NCBI GenBank assembly: GCA_015272215.1 | Contig: JACYMD010000064.1 | Location: forward strand, 107,036-171,035 | Reading direction: 5' to 3' | Length of the DNA: 64,000 nucleotides | From: Rivularia sp. T60_A2020_040 | GTDB taxonomy: Bacteria > Cyanobacteriota > Cyanobacteriia > Cyanobacteriales > Nostocaceae | Part shown: positions 1-8,841 of the stretch, piece by piece | How the letters are laid out: each line of letters starts with the position of its first letter | Position numbering within the stretch: the first letter of the stretch is position 1 | Program-made: the position numbers and the translations under genes | Notes under the pieces: generated by a model | Database searches by the model: none | Told to the model about the DNA's origin: nothing | The model's input: the letters and a program-made list of their open reading frames with translations, nothing else

Positions 1-381
1 GTCGCTGCGGTTAGAGAAGCCGCAATGCATGGTATTAAAGGAATCGCGATTTCTCAATATAAGAAAAAAGGTTGGGAATTCAACTGGGATAATTCAGTTA
101 AATGGACAACTCAAATTCTCACTGATTTATTAAATCGTCCATTACCATTAGGAAGTTTTTGGAATGTCAATTTACCACATCTATCAGCAGAAGAAGCGCA
201 ACCAGAAGTAGTGTTTTGCCGTGCTTGTACTAAACCTCTACCTGTTAATTACCGCACTGAAGACGATGATAAATTTTATTATACAGGGGAATATGCTCAA
301 CGAGAGAAAACCCCCGGTAGCGATGTAGAAGCTTGTTTTTCAGGGAAAATCGCAGTTACACAATTAACAATTATCAATTAA
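1..381 (+). CDS. surE: 5'/3'-nucleotidase SurE, C-terminal part (gene cut by window start)
   Basis: The reading frame is open from base 1, and the residues before the first ATG at 25 (VAAVREAAMHGIKGIAIS) match the SurE core, so this is the C-terminal ~126 residues of a longer protein. SurE hydrolyses nucleoside monophosphates in a metal-dependent way. The catalytic N-terminal metal site lies outside the window. The last residues (QLTIIN) and the stop codon are encoded inside an AT-rich repeat hairpin, so the natural C-terminus may have been altered by the repeat. Confidence 0.85.
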   Translation, partial: VAAVREAAMHGIKGIAISQYKKKGWEFNWDNSVKWTTQILTDLLNRPLPLGSFWNVNLPHLSAEEAQPEVVFCRACTKPLPVNYRTEDDDKFYYTGEYAQREKTPGSDVEACFSGKIAVTQLTIIN

Positions 382-408
382 CAATCAATTAATTGTTAAT
401 TGATAATT
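369..408. terminator. AT-rich hairpin overlapping the surE stop codon
   Basis: Perfect 17-bp arms (369-385 and 392-408) with a 6-base loop, built from the heptamer-like unit CAATTAA. It may act as a transcription terminator for surE, but it lacks a GC-rich stem and a clear T-run and could simply be a repeat. Confidence 0.4.
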
Positions 409-430
409 AATTAAAATTAATTTGCTTTGC

Positions 431-736
431 TTACTCCTCATCTTCTGTTTCCAAAATCGTCATTAAACGATTTAGTGTCTGTGTGAGTTGAGTAAGTCTT
501 TGCAAAGAAGTATCTTGGCTTTCTGCAAGAGTTTGTACTGCATCGCATAATGCCAATATCTGATACCCTTGCTGTTGTACCTGCTTTCCCTGCTGTTCTA
601 CTTGTATGCTAATACTGTCTACCCTGTCAGAAAGACGTTCTATTGTCTCAGTGGTAGCCAATACAGCTTCTCCGATTTGCTCTACTATCGACTCTAACCG
701 ACTGACTTTAACTTTATCTACTCCGCTTGCAACCAT
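431..736 (-). CDS. Small coiled-coil protein, unknown function
   Basis: A 101-residue acidic protein made almost entirely of heptad-patterned helix (for example LESIVEQIGEAVLATTETIE and LSDRVDSISIQVEQQGKQVQ), ending in an acidic ETEDEE tail. No catalytic motif, signal peptide or membrane segment is visible. I do not recognise the family; short coiled-coil proteins of this sort are common in filamentous cyanobacteria and are usually hypothetical. It converges on surE and is followed by the repeat hairpin. Confidence 0.6.
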   Translation of the reverse strand: MVASGVDKVKVSRLESIVEQIGEAVLATTETIERLSDRVDSISIQVEQQGKQVQQQGYQILALCDAVQTLAESQDTSLQRLTQLTQTLNRLMTILETEDEE

Positions 737-1559
737 TTTTTATTACCTTAATCTTGAGATAGCACCACCATGGAACTGCTGCTCATCCCCTACCGCAATT
801 AATACAGAATGTAGTACTATGCAGCACTACTTTAAAAGGGATGCTATTGATCATCTTTCCCAAAAACCGGATGAAATGCACATCAAGGAAGTTGACAACG
901 GATTATTAACTCCGATTCATCACAAGCAATGTATTAAAACATTCATCCAAATCATTTGACCCTTTTGTAGCAGGCATTGTATCACCTTCTACTTATAAAC
1001 GAAATTTCTAACTCATTGATATTCTTTTTGTATAGTTTATAAGCCTCACCATACAACCAAATATTCATCAAATCAATGATAAAAATTACAAAAAAAATTA
1101 GTTCTATTCGCTACACAGTAATAAGTTTAGATATCAAACCAATATTCAGGCTTACGCATTCAGTTAGTAGCAAATTTGCATATCTTCGCGCTATTTATGC
1201 ACATTTTATTTTTTATCTAATCTACCATTAGATATATTTATTATTCTTTACATAAAATTTATAAATCATTGCGATCCCCGTAAAACGAATGAAGATTGAG
1301 TAAATATACTGGTAGAAATCAATTAGATAGATAAAGCAAAGTCTATATTCAAAATATTGTTACGTAGGAATACGTTTCTCGCTCACAACGGCTGCTTGAC
1401 GATGTTCCAATTACAAGTCACTGACTCAACTCTCAATCTTATTGAGCTTGTAAGAAACAAATCTTACGTAGTAGCGACTAGCCCACTGAGCCCAATCTCG
1501 GTAAACACTTCCGAATATTTCCCTAGTTCGGATTATCTGTAAGACTGTTTGTTCAGTCG
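737..1559. other. AT-rich intergenic region without a supported gene
   Basis: More than 800 bases without a convincing coding frame. A short frame at 1357-1542 (61 residues) has no recognisable similarity. Its DNA (TTACGTAGGAATACG, TCGCTCACAACGGC) continues into the hairpin-rich block that follows and is more likely part of a structured or mobile element than a gene. Confidence 0.4.
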
Positions 1560-1735
1560 TTGGGTTAAGCCAAGCCATCTTAGATTAGGTGGGCGAGGGG
1601 ACTTAAACGGGTTTGCTAGTTCCTGGGTTATATCACCAATAAAAACTAGCATTCAAAGGAGCAGTGGTTAAAACCACTCGTGTCGCTTCCCTCCCAGGGC
1701 TAAAGCCACTGGGTTTCCCGCTTACCGCGTGTTTC
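1560..1735 (+). mobile_element. Possible right-end scar of an IS200/IS605-type element (structured RNA-like)
   Basis: The block contains two tight hairpins in a row: GTGGTTAAAACCAC near 1665-1678 and CCCAG-GGCTAAAGCC-A-CTGGG near 1694-1714, followed by GGGTTTCCCGC. Consecutive hairpins ending in a GGGTTTCCC-like stretch recall the right ends and omega-RNA scaffolds of tnpB elements in cyanobacteria. No tnpA or tnpB frame remains. It stops a few bases before the sugar transferase start. The family assignment is inference. Confidence 0.35.
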
Positions 1736-1737
1736 TT

Positions 1738-2400
1738 ATGACAAGTTTAATCAAAGGTGCAAATTCTAATACTTGGGTTGGGCAAATTACCCCACATCCC
1801 TCAGTAGTTTCTAAATTCAAGCGCTTTCTCGATATTTTGGGAAGTATGGTGGGTTTGACGATTTTAGCCATTGTATTTTTGCCAATCGCGATCGCAATCA
1901 AAATAGATAGTCCCGGACCAATTTTATTTACCCAGGAAAGACACGGACTTTACGGACGCACTTTCCGGATTCGCAAATTTCGTTCCATGGTACCGGATGC
2001 GGAACAGTTAAAATCCCAGGTAAAAAATGAAGCGAAGGGACATTTCTTTAAAAGTAAAAATGATTTTCGAGTCACAAAAGTAGGACGTTTTTTAAGAAGC
2101 ACGAGCTTAGACGAACTACCTCAGTTTTGGAATGTTTTTGTCGGTGAAATGAGTTTGGTGGGAACTCGTCCCCCTACGAATGACGAAGTAATGCACTATT
2201 GTGAACATCACTGGCAACGTTTACACGTCAAACCCGGTTTAACAGGTGAATGGCAAGTAAATGGACGTTCTCAAATTAAGGAATTCGAGCAAGTGTTTGA
2301 GCTAGACCTACAATATCAAGCAAAATGGCATCCTCTATATGACCTATCGTTAATTATTAAAACAATTTACGTAATTATTGCTCGTGTGGGAGCGTTTTAA
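1738..2400 (+). CDS. Bacterial sugar transferase (WcaJ/undecaprenyl-phosphate type)
   Basis: A 220-residue sugar transferase that moves a hexose-1-phosphate from a nucleotide sugar to a lipid carrier as the first step of exopolysaccharide or glycan assembly at the inner face of the plasma membrane. Family motifs are visible: RIRKFRSM, STSLDELPQFWNV, GEMSLVGTRPP and HVKPGLTGEWQVNGR. One hydrophobic segment (VGLTILAIVFLPIAIAI) anchors the N-terminus. It lacks the multi-pass N-terminal half of full WcaJ proteins. I prefer the ATG at 1738 over the GTG at 1729. The upstream DNA is an IS-like scar, so promoter and start may have been reshaped. Confidence 0.85.
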   Translation: MTSLIKGANSNTWVGQITPHPSVVSKFKRFLDILGSMVGLTILAIVFLPIAIAIKIDSPGPILFTQERHGLYGRTFRIRKFRSMVPDAEQLKSQVKNEAKGHFFKSKNDFRVTKVGRFLRSTSLDELPQFWNVFVGEMSLVGTRPPTNDEVMHYCEHHWQRLHVKPGLTGEWQVNGRSQIKEFEQVFELDLQYQAKWHPLYDLSLIIKTIYVIIARVGAF

Positions 2401-2571
2401 TCATCAGTTAACAGTTAACTGTTGAGATGAAAATATTGTGTTAGGTTGTTCATCCTGTATTCTTAAGATATGACCAATTGTTCGTTAATGGTAGAAGCCC
2501 CCAGATTTATCTGTGGAATCAATCCATTAACGCACTTTGTTCGTAGGACATAATCTAAAATCTCAAATCGG

Positions 2572-3309
2572 TTGAATAAACTTACTGGTAAAGTCTATCT
2601 TGTAGGTGCTGGACCCGGAGATGTAGAATATCTAACGGTAAAGGCTTATCGACTGCTGGCTCAAGCTGAGGTGTTAATTTATGATGCTCTGGTAGACGAA
2701 CAGTTGCTAGAATTAGTACCGGATGATTGCTTAAAAATTTATGTTGGCAAACGGGGGGGTTTACCGAGTACTCCGCAAACAGAAATTAATCAATTGTTGG
2801 TAAAATACTGCCAACAGGGTAAAATTGTGATTCGGCTTAAATCTGGAGACCCGTTCATTTTTGGTCGTTGTACTTCAGAAATTCAAGCTTTATACGCTGC
2901 TGGTTGTAATTTTGAAGCTGTTCCGGGGATATCTTCGGCAATAGCTGCACCAATGCTTGCAGGAATTCCTCTTACGGATGCAGTCATGAGTAGATGCTTC
3001 GCTGTATTCAGTGCTCATCAACCAGAAAATCTTGATTGGCAGGCGCTTTCAAGGTTAGATACTCTGGTAATTTTAATGGGTGGACAACATCTTTCAGAAA
3101 TTATACACCAATTAATCAAAAATGGAAAAAATAAATTTACAAGTATTACTCCCATTGCGATTATTCGTAAAGCCGGTACAGCCGAGCAACAAGTATGGAT
3201 TGGTAAGCTTTCCACAATTGTAGAACAAGTGCATTCGGTACATTTATCACCCAGTGTAATTGTAATTGGTTCAGTGGTAGAGTATGCCAGGTTTTTTGAG
3301 AATATGTAA
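2572..3309 (+). CDS. cobA: Uroporphyrinogen-III C-methyltransferase
   Basis: Transfers two methyl groups from S-adenosylmethionine to uroporphyrinogen III, giving precorrin-2 for siroheme and cobalamin. The glycine-rich SAM-binding start (VYLVGAGPGDVEYLTVKA), the RLKSGDPFIFGR motif and VPGISSAIAAPMLAGIPLT are all present, and 245 residues is normal for a stand-alone CobA. The frame begins with TTG; no in-frame ATG precedes the SAM-binding motif. It is followed after about 40 bases by hemD, the enzyme that makes its substrate, so the two probably form an operon. Confidence 0.92.
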   Translation: MNKLTGKVYLVGAGPGDVEYLTVKAYRLLAQAEVLIYDALVDEQLLELVPDDCLKIYVGKRGGLPSTPQTEINQLLVKYCQQGKIVIRLKSGDPFIFGRCTSEIQALYAAGCNFEAVPGISSAIAAPMLAGIPLTDAVMSRCFAVFSAHQPENLDWQALSRLDTLVILMGGQHLSEIIHQLIKNGKNKFTSITPIAIIRKAGTAEQQVWIGKLSTIVEQVHSVHLSPSVIVIGSVVEYARFFENM

Positions 3310-3352
3310 TTAGAGGCTTTCCCATCTTAGAGGCGCTTTGCACTCCAAATTC

Positions 3353-4213
3353 ATGTCACCAACTCCATCTCCCCAACTTTCTGCAACAGTATCTTCTACT
3401 CTCCCTTTGAGTGGAAAAACTGTTCTAATTACTCGTTCAGTAGGACAGTCAAGTCAATTTGCTCGGCTGATTGCAGATGCAGGTGCTAATGTAATTGAAA
3501 TGCCTGCATTAGAAATTTGTCCCCCTTCGAGTTGGGACGCTTTAGATAACGCGATCGCAAATTTATCAGAATTTGACTGGTTAATTCTAACTTCTGGCAA
3601 CGGTATCAGTTATTTTTGTGAAAGATTAATGGTATTGGGTAAAGATGCTCGTACCTTAGCGAATTTAAAAATTGCTGTTGTTGGCGAAAAAACGGCAAAA
3701 ATCCTCAAAAATCATCATTTACAACCTGACTTTATTCCACCTAATTTTATAGCTGATTCTTTAATAGAACATTTTCCCGAACAACTTGCGGGTAAAAAGA
3801 TTTTATTCCCCAGGGTTGAAACTGGTGGAAGGGAAGATTTGGTTAGGGAATTTGAAAATCAAGGAGCATCCGTTATGGAAGTAAGTGCCTATCAATCTTG
3901 CTGTCCCGATGAAGTTTTACCTTCTGCGGAATTAGCGTTACAAAGTGGAACTGTTGATATAATTACTTTTGCGAGTTCTAAAACGGTAAAGTTTTTTAGT
4001 CAATTAGCAGAAAAAATTTTTTCCGATGATTCTCAAGACAATCAATCATCTGTGGTATCCAATTATTTAGAAGATGTTTGTATTGCTTCCATTGGTCCCC
4101 AGACTTCTATTGCTTGTCAAACTTATTTGGGAAGGGTTGATATTGAGGCTTCAGATTATACTTTGGAAGGTTTAACCCAAGCAATTATTGACTGGACAAA
4201 TAATCGGGAATAG
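3353..4213 (+). CDS. hemD: Uroporphyrinogen-III synthase
   Basis: Closes and inverts ring D of hydroxymethylbilane to form uroporphyrinogen III, the branch-point tetrapyrrole for heme, chlorophyll, bilins, siroheme and B12. Diagnostic stretches include GKTVLITRSVGQSSQFARLI, DWLILTSGNGISYFCE, ILFPRVETGGREDLV and DIITFASSKTVKFF. I chose the ATG at 3353; an upstream TTG at 3338 is in frame but less likely. About 286 residues, normal for the family. Pairs with cobA just upstream. Confidence 0.9.
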   Translation: MSPTPSPQLSATVSSTLPLSGKTVLITRSVGQSSQFARLIADAGANVIEMPALEICPPSSWDALDNAIANLSEFDWLILTSGNGISYFCERLMVLGKDARTLANLKIAVVGEKTAKILKNHHLQPDFIPPNFIADSLIEHFPEQLAGKKILFPRVETGGREDLVREFENQGASVMEVSAYQSCCPDEVLPSAELALQSGTVDIITFASSKTVKFFSQLAEKIFSDDSQDNQSSVVSNYLEDVCIASIGPQTSIACQTYLGRVDIEASDYTLEGLTQAIIDWTNNRE

Positions 4214-4518
4214 ATGAAGGGGCAGTCGTAAGTGGGCAGTCGGCAGTCGTAACCCCATAAATTAATAATGGTGTTTCAAACAATGACACATTTTTTCTCG
4301 TACTACGTATCTCGTTCACGTAGTGTCTCCTTATGAGAAAAAAATCTTGTTTTTAAGGCATAAATGAATAATGGTGCCTTTGAACCCAAAAGGGCCGCTC
4401 TTTAACTAATCCCCCACTGCCGACTGCCTGTGTCGGTAATAGAAAATGGGTAATTGGGAATTGTTGATAGATAATGGATAATTACGAATCAACTCCTATT
4501 CTTAATTGTCAATAATTC
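4214..4518. repeat. Spacer made of short repeats and a palindrome
   Basis: Contains GGCAGTCGGCAGTCGT-type heptamer repeats, a palindromic ACTACGT...ACGTAGT segment (about 4300-4321), and degenerate repeats up to the coaE start. No coding frame or recognisable promoter was found. Confidence 0.5.
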
Positions 4519-5100
4519 ATGAAACGTATAATCGGATTAACTGGTGGTATAGCGACAGGTAAAACAACTGTCGCTAATTATTTAGCTGATGCTTATAATT
4601 TACCGATATTGGATGCAGACATTTATGCTAGAGAAGCTGTTGCTGTTAATTCACTGCTTTTACAGCAAATAGTCAAACGTTACGGAGAAAAATTTTTACT
4701 CGCTGATGGCAGCCTCAATCGACAAAAATTAGGTGAAATAATCTTTAATAATCAACAAGAACGCTTGTGGATAGATAACTTGATTCATCCTTACGTTGGC
4801 GATCGCCTTTCTGTTGCCATCAAGGAAACATCAGTAGAAACCCTAGTCTCAGTTGTGCCTTTATTATTTGAAGCGGCTATGACAGACTTAGTAACGGAAA
4901 TTTGGGTGGTAAGTTGTTCGGAACAACAGCAGTTAGAAAGATTGATGGAGCGAAATCAATTAACCTTAGAACAAGCACAAGCCAGAATCAGCAGTCAAAT
5001 GTCTTTAAAGGAAAAAATTCAAAAAGCTGATATTGTTTTAGATAATAGTTCAAATATAGAGGAATTATTACAACAAGTTGATATTGCGATATTTCGTTAG
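4519..5100 (+). CDS. coaE: Dephospho-CoA kinase
   Basis: Phosphorylates the 3'-hydroxyl of dephospho-CoA using ATP, the last step of coenzyme A synthesis. The P-loop is at the N-terminus (IGLTGGIATGKTTVANYL, residues 4-21), followed by LDADIYAREAV (the DADxxAR substrate motif) and VVPLLFEAAMTDLV. 193 residues is typical. It is preceded by repeat DNA and followed by heptamer repeats, with no obvious operon partner. Confidence 0.93.
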   Translation: MKRIIGLTGGIATGKTTVANYLADAYNLPILDADIYAREAVAVNSLLLQQIVKRYGEKFLLADGSLNRQKLGEIIFNNQQERLWIDNLIHPYVGDRLSVAIKETSVETLVSVVPLLFEAAMTDLVTEIWVVSCSEQQQLERLMERNQLTLEQAQARISSQMSLKEKIQKADIVLDNSSNIEELLQQVDIAIFR

Positions 5101-5351
5101 TAGTTAGTAGTTAGTGGATAGTCGATAGTGGTTAGTATTTAATAAAATAACTGTCAACTGTCAACTGTTTAACAATCTCCACTTTCTAAAAGTGGAATTG
5201 TATTTACATTCTTTTTTACCGAAATAGTCATTTTCAATTACCAATTAACAAGTAAACGTTATAGGTCAAAGGTTGTTAATAAAAACCATCAACCATCAAC
5301 CATCAACTGTCAACTATCAACTGTCAACTATCAACTGTCCACTGTCAACTA
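5101..5351. repeat. Heptamer tandem repeats between coaE and tldD
   Basis: Two blocks: TAGTTAGTAGTTAGT-type units at 5100-5135 and, at 5279-5351, a long run of 7-base units (ACCATCA, ACTGTCA, ACTATCA, ACTGTCC). These are short tandemly repeated repetitive sequences of the kind common in Nostocales. The gene ends at both sides converge here. Confidence 0.8.
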
Positions 5352-6746
5352 TTAAGCTTCTCCACCAACTACTACATTTTTTATCCTTAAACTAGGACCA
5401 CCGCAACCTACAGGTAAACCATTTTGTCCACCTTTACCGCAACCCCCAGATTCATCCCAATAAAAATCATCACCAATACCTTCAATATCTTTTAAAGTTT
5501 GGAAAACATTACCAGAAAGAGTGACATCTTTAACAGGTTCGGCTATTTCACCATTTCTAATCATCCATGCTTCACCAGCACTAAAAGTAAACATTTCCCC
5601 ATTAGTCATTCCTCCCAACCAATTTGTAGCATAAACTCCTTCTTTGATTCCAGAAAACAAGTCATTTACGGGAGTCTTCCCTCTTTCAATCCAGGTGTTA
5701 GTCATCCGTACAATGGGGGAATAGTGATAATTCAGACAGCGACAATTTCCGGTAGGAGTTTCGTCTAATTTGCCAGCAGTTTCGCGAGAATGCAAACGTC
5801 CCACTAAAATTCCATCTTTAATTAATTGAGTAGTAGTAGCCGGAGTACCTTCATCATCATAATAATAGCTACCGCGATGACCTTCCGGTGCAGCACCATC
5901 AAAAATCTGCAAATCTTCCGGTCCAAATTGTCTTCCTAAAGTCATAACTTCTAATAAATCCGGGTTTTCGTAAGCCATATCCGCTTCAGAAAGATGTCCG
6001 AAAGCTTCGTGGACAAACAAGCCGGTAAGAATTGGGTCAATGACTACGGTATAAGTATTACCTTTGACTGGAGGTAAAGATAAAGCAGATATAGCTCTAC
6101 GTGCAGCGCTGGTAATTTGTTCGTCTAAACTGGTTAAATCTTCAAAAGCTTTGCGGGAACCCGTGGTTTCTCTCCCAGTTTGTACAGTATCACCATTTCT
6201 AGCGGTTGCAGCGAAACGCATTTCCATATCAACCCATGACTGTTGAATGAGGGTGCCTTCGGAAGTTGCAATAATTACTTTTTGAGCGCTATCACCATAA
6301 CGCACGGAGGTAGTGGTAATGCGATGGTCTATACTTTTGAGTAAATCAGCATAATTGTCACACAACTGTTTCTTTTGACTCAAAGGGATATTTCTGGGGT
6401 CAGTACCTGTGAGCGGTAATTGACATACTGCTTGTACTGGAATAATTGGAGCTAATATAGTTTCCTCATCACCGACAATTCTGGCGGCTGCAATTGCTTC
6501 TTGAATACGGTCTTCAATGGTGGCAAGATGATTAAAGGTACTCAAACCCCATCCACCTTTATAACAAGCTCTAACTTGTCCCCCAAGAGAAATACATTCG
6601 CTCAGAGTCTCCACTTTATCACCCCGTAACAAAATATCAGTTCCCTCAGCTTCCTCAAGCCGAATCATTAAATAATCAACTTTTTGGGAGTAACGGGCAA
6701 TTAAGTCAGCAAGTAAATTTTGAGTGTCAGCAGTTAAAGTAGGCAT
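5352..6746 (-). CDS. tldD: TldD/PmbA-family metallopeptidase
   Basis: A TldD-type protease subunit. In other bacteria TldD pairs with PmbA/TldE to degrade unfolded peptides and mature modified peptides such as microcin B17. The zinc-binding HEAFGH motif sits in GLFVHEAFGHLSEADMAYE, and the C-terminal glycine-rich block includes GGCGKGGQNGLPVGCGGPSL. I chose the ATG at 6746; a GTG at 6767 would add seven residues. Its TldE partner is not in the window. Length (464 residues) is normal. Confidence 0.9.
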   Translation of the reverse strand: MPTLTADTQNLLADLIARYSQKVDYLMIRLEEAEGTDILLRGDKVETLSECISLGGQVRACYKGGWGLSTFNHLATIEDRIQEAIAAARIVGDEETILAPIIPVQAVCQLPLTGTDPRNIPLSQKKQLCDNYADLLKSIDHRITTTSVRYGDSAQKVIIATSEGTLIQQSWVDMEMRFAATARNGDTVQTGRETTGSRKAFEDLTSLDEQITSAARRAISALSLPPVKGNTYTVVIDPILTGLFVHEAFGHLSEADMAYENPDLLEVMTLGRQFGPEDLQIFDGAAPEGHRGSYYYDDEGTPATTTQLIKDGILVGRLHSRETAGKLDETPTGNCRCLNYHYSPIVRMTNTWIERGKTPVNDLFSGIKEGVYATNWLGGMTNGEMFTFSAGEAWMIRNGEIAEPVKDVTLSGNVFQTLKDIEGIGDDFYWDESGGCGKGGQNGLPVGCGGPSLRIKNVVVGGEA

Positions 6747-7046
6747 TTTCTGGGAATTGTAAGTCACTTATATCTTCTAGCACGTTCCGAGGGGACAATG
6801 AGATGGGGAGATAGGGAGATAGGGGATGGGGGGATGGGGAGAAATTAACTGTCAACTAACTACCATCAACTATCAACTAACGACTAACTCCGATATTTCT
6901 AACCCATTCTCAAATATTTGTGTCACCGAATTGTTACAACGAGTCAAAATTGAGTAATTATACTCCCGTCAAAAATAGCGATCGCACTTTTAATTATTTT
7001 AATTGGTTAAAAAAATCAACAATTTGTAAAGAGTAGGGAGTAAAAG
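6747..7046. repeat. Divergent spacer with repeats and a HIP1 site
   Basis: Holds GGGGAT/GGGAGAT repeats (about 6797-6842), ACTGTCA/ACTATCA heptamers (6847-6888), a HIP1 octamer near 6979, and the leader of the downstream glycosyltransferase with a GGGAG ribosome-binding site at about 7035. Confidence 0.5.
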
Positions 7047-8234
7047 ATGAAAATACTGGTATTAAGTTGGGAATTTCCTCCTCGTATTGTTGGTGGAATT
7101 GCCCGTCATGTTGGAGAATTATACCCCGAATTGGTAAAGTTAGGACATTCAGTTTACTTGATTACACCGGAATTTGGAGAAGCACCACTTTTTGAAGAAG
7201 TCGAAGGAATAAAAGTACATCGGGTACCTGTACAAGCAAGTCATGACTTTTTTCACTGGATAGTCAACATGAATCAAAGCATGGGACGACAAGGTGGTAA
7301 ATTGCTCTTAGAGGAAGGTCTTTTTGATTTAATTCATGCTCACGATTGGTTGGTTGGAGATGCGGCGCGAGCCCTTAAACATACTTTCAAAGTTCCTCTA
7401 ATTGCGACCATTCACGCGACCGAATCGGGACGACACAACGGTATTCATAATCATACTCAAAGCTATATCCATTGTAAAGAAAACGAACTGACTTTTGAAG
7501 CTTGGAAAGTCATTGTTTGCAGTAATTATATGCGTCAGGAAGTAGAACGTTCCCTTAATAGTCCTTGGGATAAAATTGATGTAATTTATAACGGTATCCG
7601 TGCCGAAAAAAAGCAGCATCATCAACAGTTTCATAAACAAGATTTCCGCCGTCAATTTGCTGAAGATGATGAAAAAATCGTTTATTATGTCGGTCGTATG
7701 ACCTATGAAAAAGGTATATTTGTATTATTAAATGCAGCACCCAAAGTACTTTCTTCCATGGGAGCTAAAGTGAAATTTGTGATTATCGGTGGTGGTAATA
7801 CCAATCAACTCAAACAACAAGCTTGGGATTTGGGTATTTGGCATAAATGCTATTTCACCGGCTTTATCGCTGATGAATACTTAGATAAATTTCAAACAAT
7901 TGCCGACTGTGCGGTATTTCCCAGTCTGTACGAACCCTTTGGGATAGTTGCGTTAGAGAGCTTTGCCGCTCGCGTACCAGTAGTAGTTTCCGATACAGGC
8001 GGTTTTCCAGAAGTAGTTCAACATACCAAAACAGGTGTTGTCACTTATGCTAATAATTCAGATTCCCTTGCTTGGGGAATTTTGGAAGTGTTGAAAAATC
8101 CCGGTTATTGTCAGTGGTTAAAAGATAACGCTTACCAAGATTTAGAAAAGCGGTTTAATTGGGCGAAAATTGCTAAGCAAACCGAAATAGTTTATCAGCA
8201 GGTTATCAAGGAAAGAAAGCTGGTTAGTTGGTAA
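7047..8234 (+). CDS. GT4 family glycosyltransferase
   Basis: A GT-B fold glycosyltransferase of family 4, similar in layout to glycogen/starch-synthase-like enzymes. N-terminal acceptor-domain start is KILVLSWEFPPRIVGGIARH. The C-terminal donor-binding domain has VYYVGRMTYEKGIFVLL and the E-x7-E motif region in FPSLYEPFGIVALESFA. The substrate cannot be read from sequence. A ribosome-binding site (GGGAG) precedes the ATG. The following DUF2237 gene begins about 50 bases downstream across a repeat. Confidence 0.88.
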   Translation: MKILVLSWEFPPRIVGGIARHVGELYPELVKLGHSVYLITPEFGEAPLFEEVEGIKVHRVPVQASHDFFHWIVNMNQSMGRQGGKLLLEEGLFDLIHAHDWLVGDAARALKHTFKVPLIATIHATESGRHNGIHNHTQSYIHCKENELTFEAWKVIVCSNYMRQEVERSLNSPWDKIDVIYNGIRAEKKQHHQQFHKQDFRRQFAEDDEKIVYYVGRMTYEKGIFVLLNAAPKVLSSMGAKVKFVIIGGGNTNQLKQQAWDLGIWHKCYFTGFIADEYLDKFQTIADCAVFPSLYEPFGIVALESFAARVPVVVSDTGGFPEVVQHTKTGVVTYANNSDSLAWGILEVLKNPGYCQWLKDNAYQDLEKRFNWAKIAKQTEIVYQQVIKERKLVSW

Positions 8235-8284
8235 TTGATGGTTGATAATTGGTAATTGATAATTGGTATTTGGTATTTGATATT

Positions 8285-8656
8285 ATGTCAGAAGCAAAAA
8301 ATGTGCTTGGAGAAAAACTACAAACTTGCTGCACTTCTCCAATGACAGGATTTTTACGGAATGGAATGTGTGATACGGGACCTCAAGATTTTGGTGTACA
8401 CGTAGTTTGTGCAGAAGTTACAGAAGAATTTCTCACCTACACAAAATCTATGGGAAATGATTTGAGTACTGCTATGCCAATGTATGATTTTCCCGGTTTA
8501 AAACCAGGGGATAAATGGTGTTTGTGTGCTTCTCGATGGAAAGAAGCAATGGATGATGGAGTCGCACCAAAAGTAGTTTTATCTGCTACTCACGAAGCTG
8601 CATTAGAGTATGTTTCTTTGGATGAATTGAAGCAACACGCTGTTGATAATGAATGA
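8285..8656 (+). CDS. DUF2237 family protein
   Basis: A 123-residue conserved protein of the DUF2237 family, whose members share NVLG..L..CC.SPMTGFLRNG and the FPGLKPGDKWCLCASRW motif seen here. Function is unknown. Paired cysteines (QTCCTSP, CLCASRW) could bind metal or be redox active, which is inference. The ATG at 8285 starts the conserved region; frames upstream of it run through heptamer-repeat DNA and are not convincing. Confidence 0.85.
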   Translation: MSEAKNVLGEKLQTCCTSPMTGFLRNGMCDTGPQDFGVHVVCAEVTEEFLTYTKSMGNDLSTAMPMYDFPGLKPGDKWCLCASRWKEAMDDGVAPKVVLSATHEAALEYVSLDELKQHAVDNE

Positions 8657-8712
8657 AAATTAGTTCTTAGCTACCTTAAGTGCATCTGAATTTTTAAAAA
8701 AGATATTGTAAT

Positions 8713-8729
8713 GGGAGCGTCTCGCTCCC
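8713..8729. terminator. Short GC-rich hairpin after the DUF2237 gene
   Basis: GGGAGCG-TCT-CGCTCCC forms a 7-bp stem with a 3-base loop 57 bases after the stop codon. It has no strong T-run, so it is a weak terminator candidate or a small dispersed palindrome. Confidence 0.35.
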
Positions 8730-8732
8730 TAA

Positions 8733-8841
8733 TTAATGATGATGTAACCATTTTTCAATAAACCAATCAATCGCCATTACTAACTTATCTTTAAAGCGAT
8801 TAATAATCCCAAGGAAGTAAGCGTTAAGGAACAACTTCTAC
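8733..8841 (-). pseudogene. Possible C-terminal remnant of a membrane-associated protein
   Basis: On the minus strand a frame is open for about 35 codons to a TAA at 8733, encoding a tail with LNAYFLGIINRFKDK, AIDWFIEKW and a final HHH. The amphipathic, Trp-containing tail resembles the C-termini of type II NAD(P)H dehydrogenases, but the match is weak. It has no start and overlaps the end of the L,D-transpeptidase gene. It may also be chance. Confidence 0.22.

Noticed and set aside
1357..1542. 61-residue frame before the sugar transferase
   Set aside because: Composition is not convincing and it continues into the hairpin-rich scar; more likely non-coding.
5279..5351. Tandem repeats that could be mistaken for a CRISPR array
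   Set aside because: Units are 7 bases with no spacers between them; they are heptamer tandem repeats.
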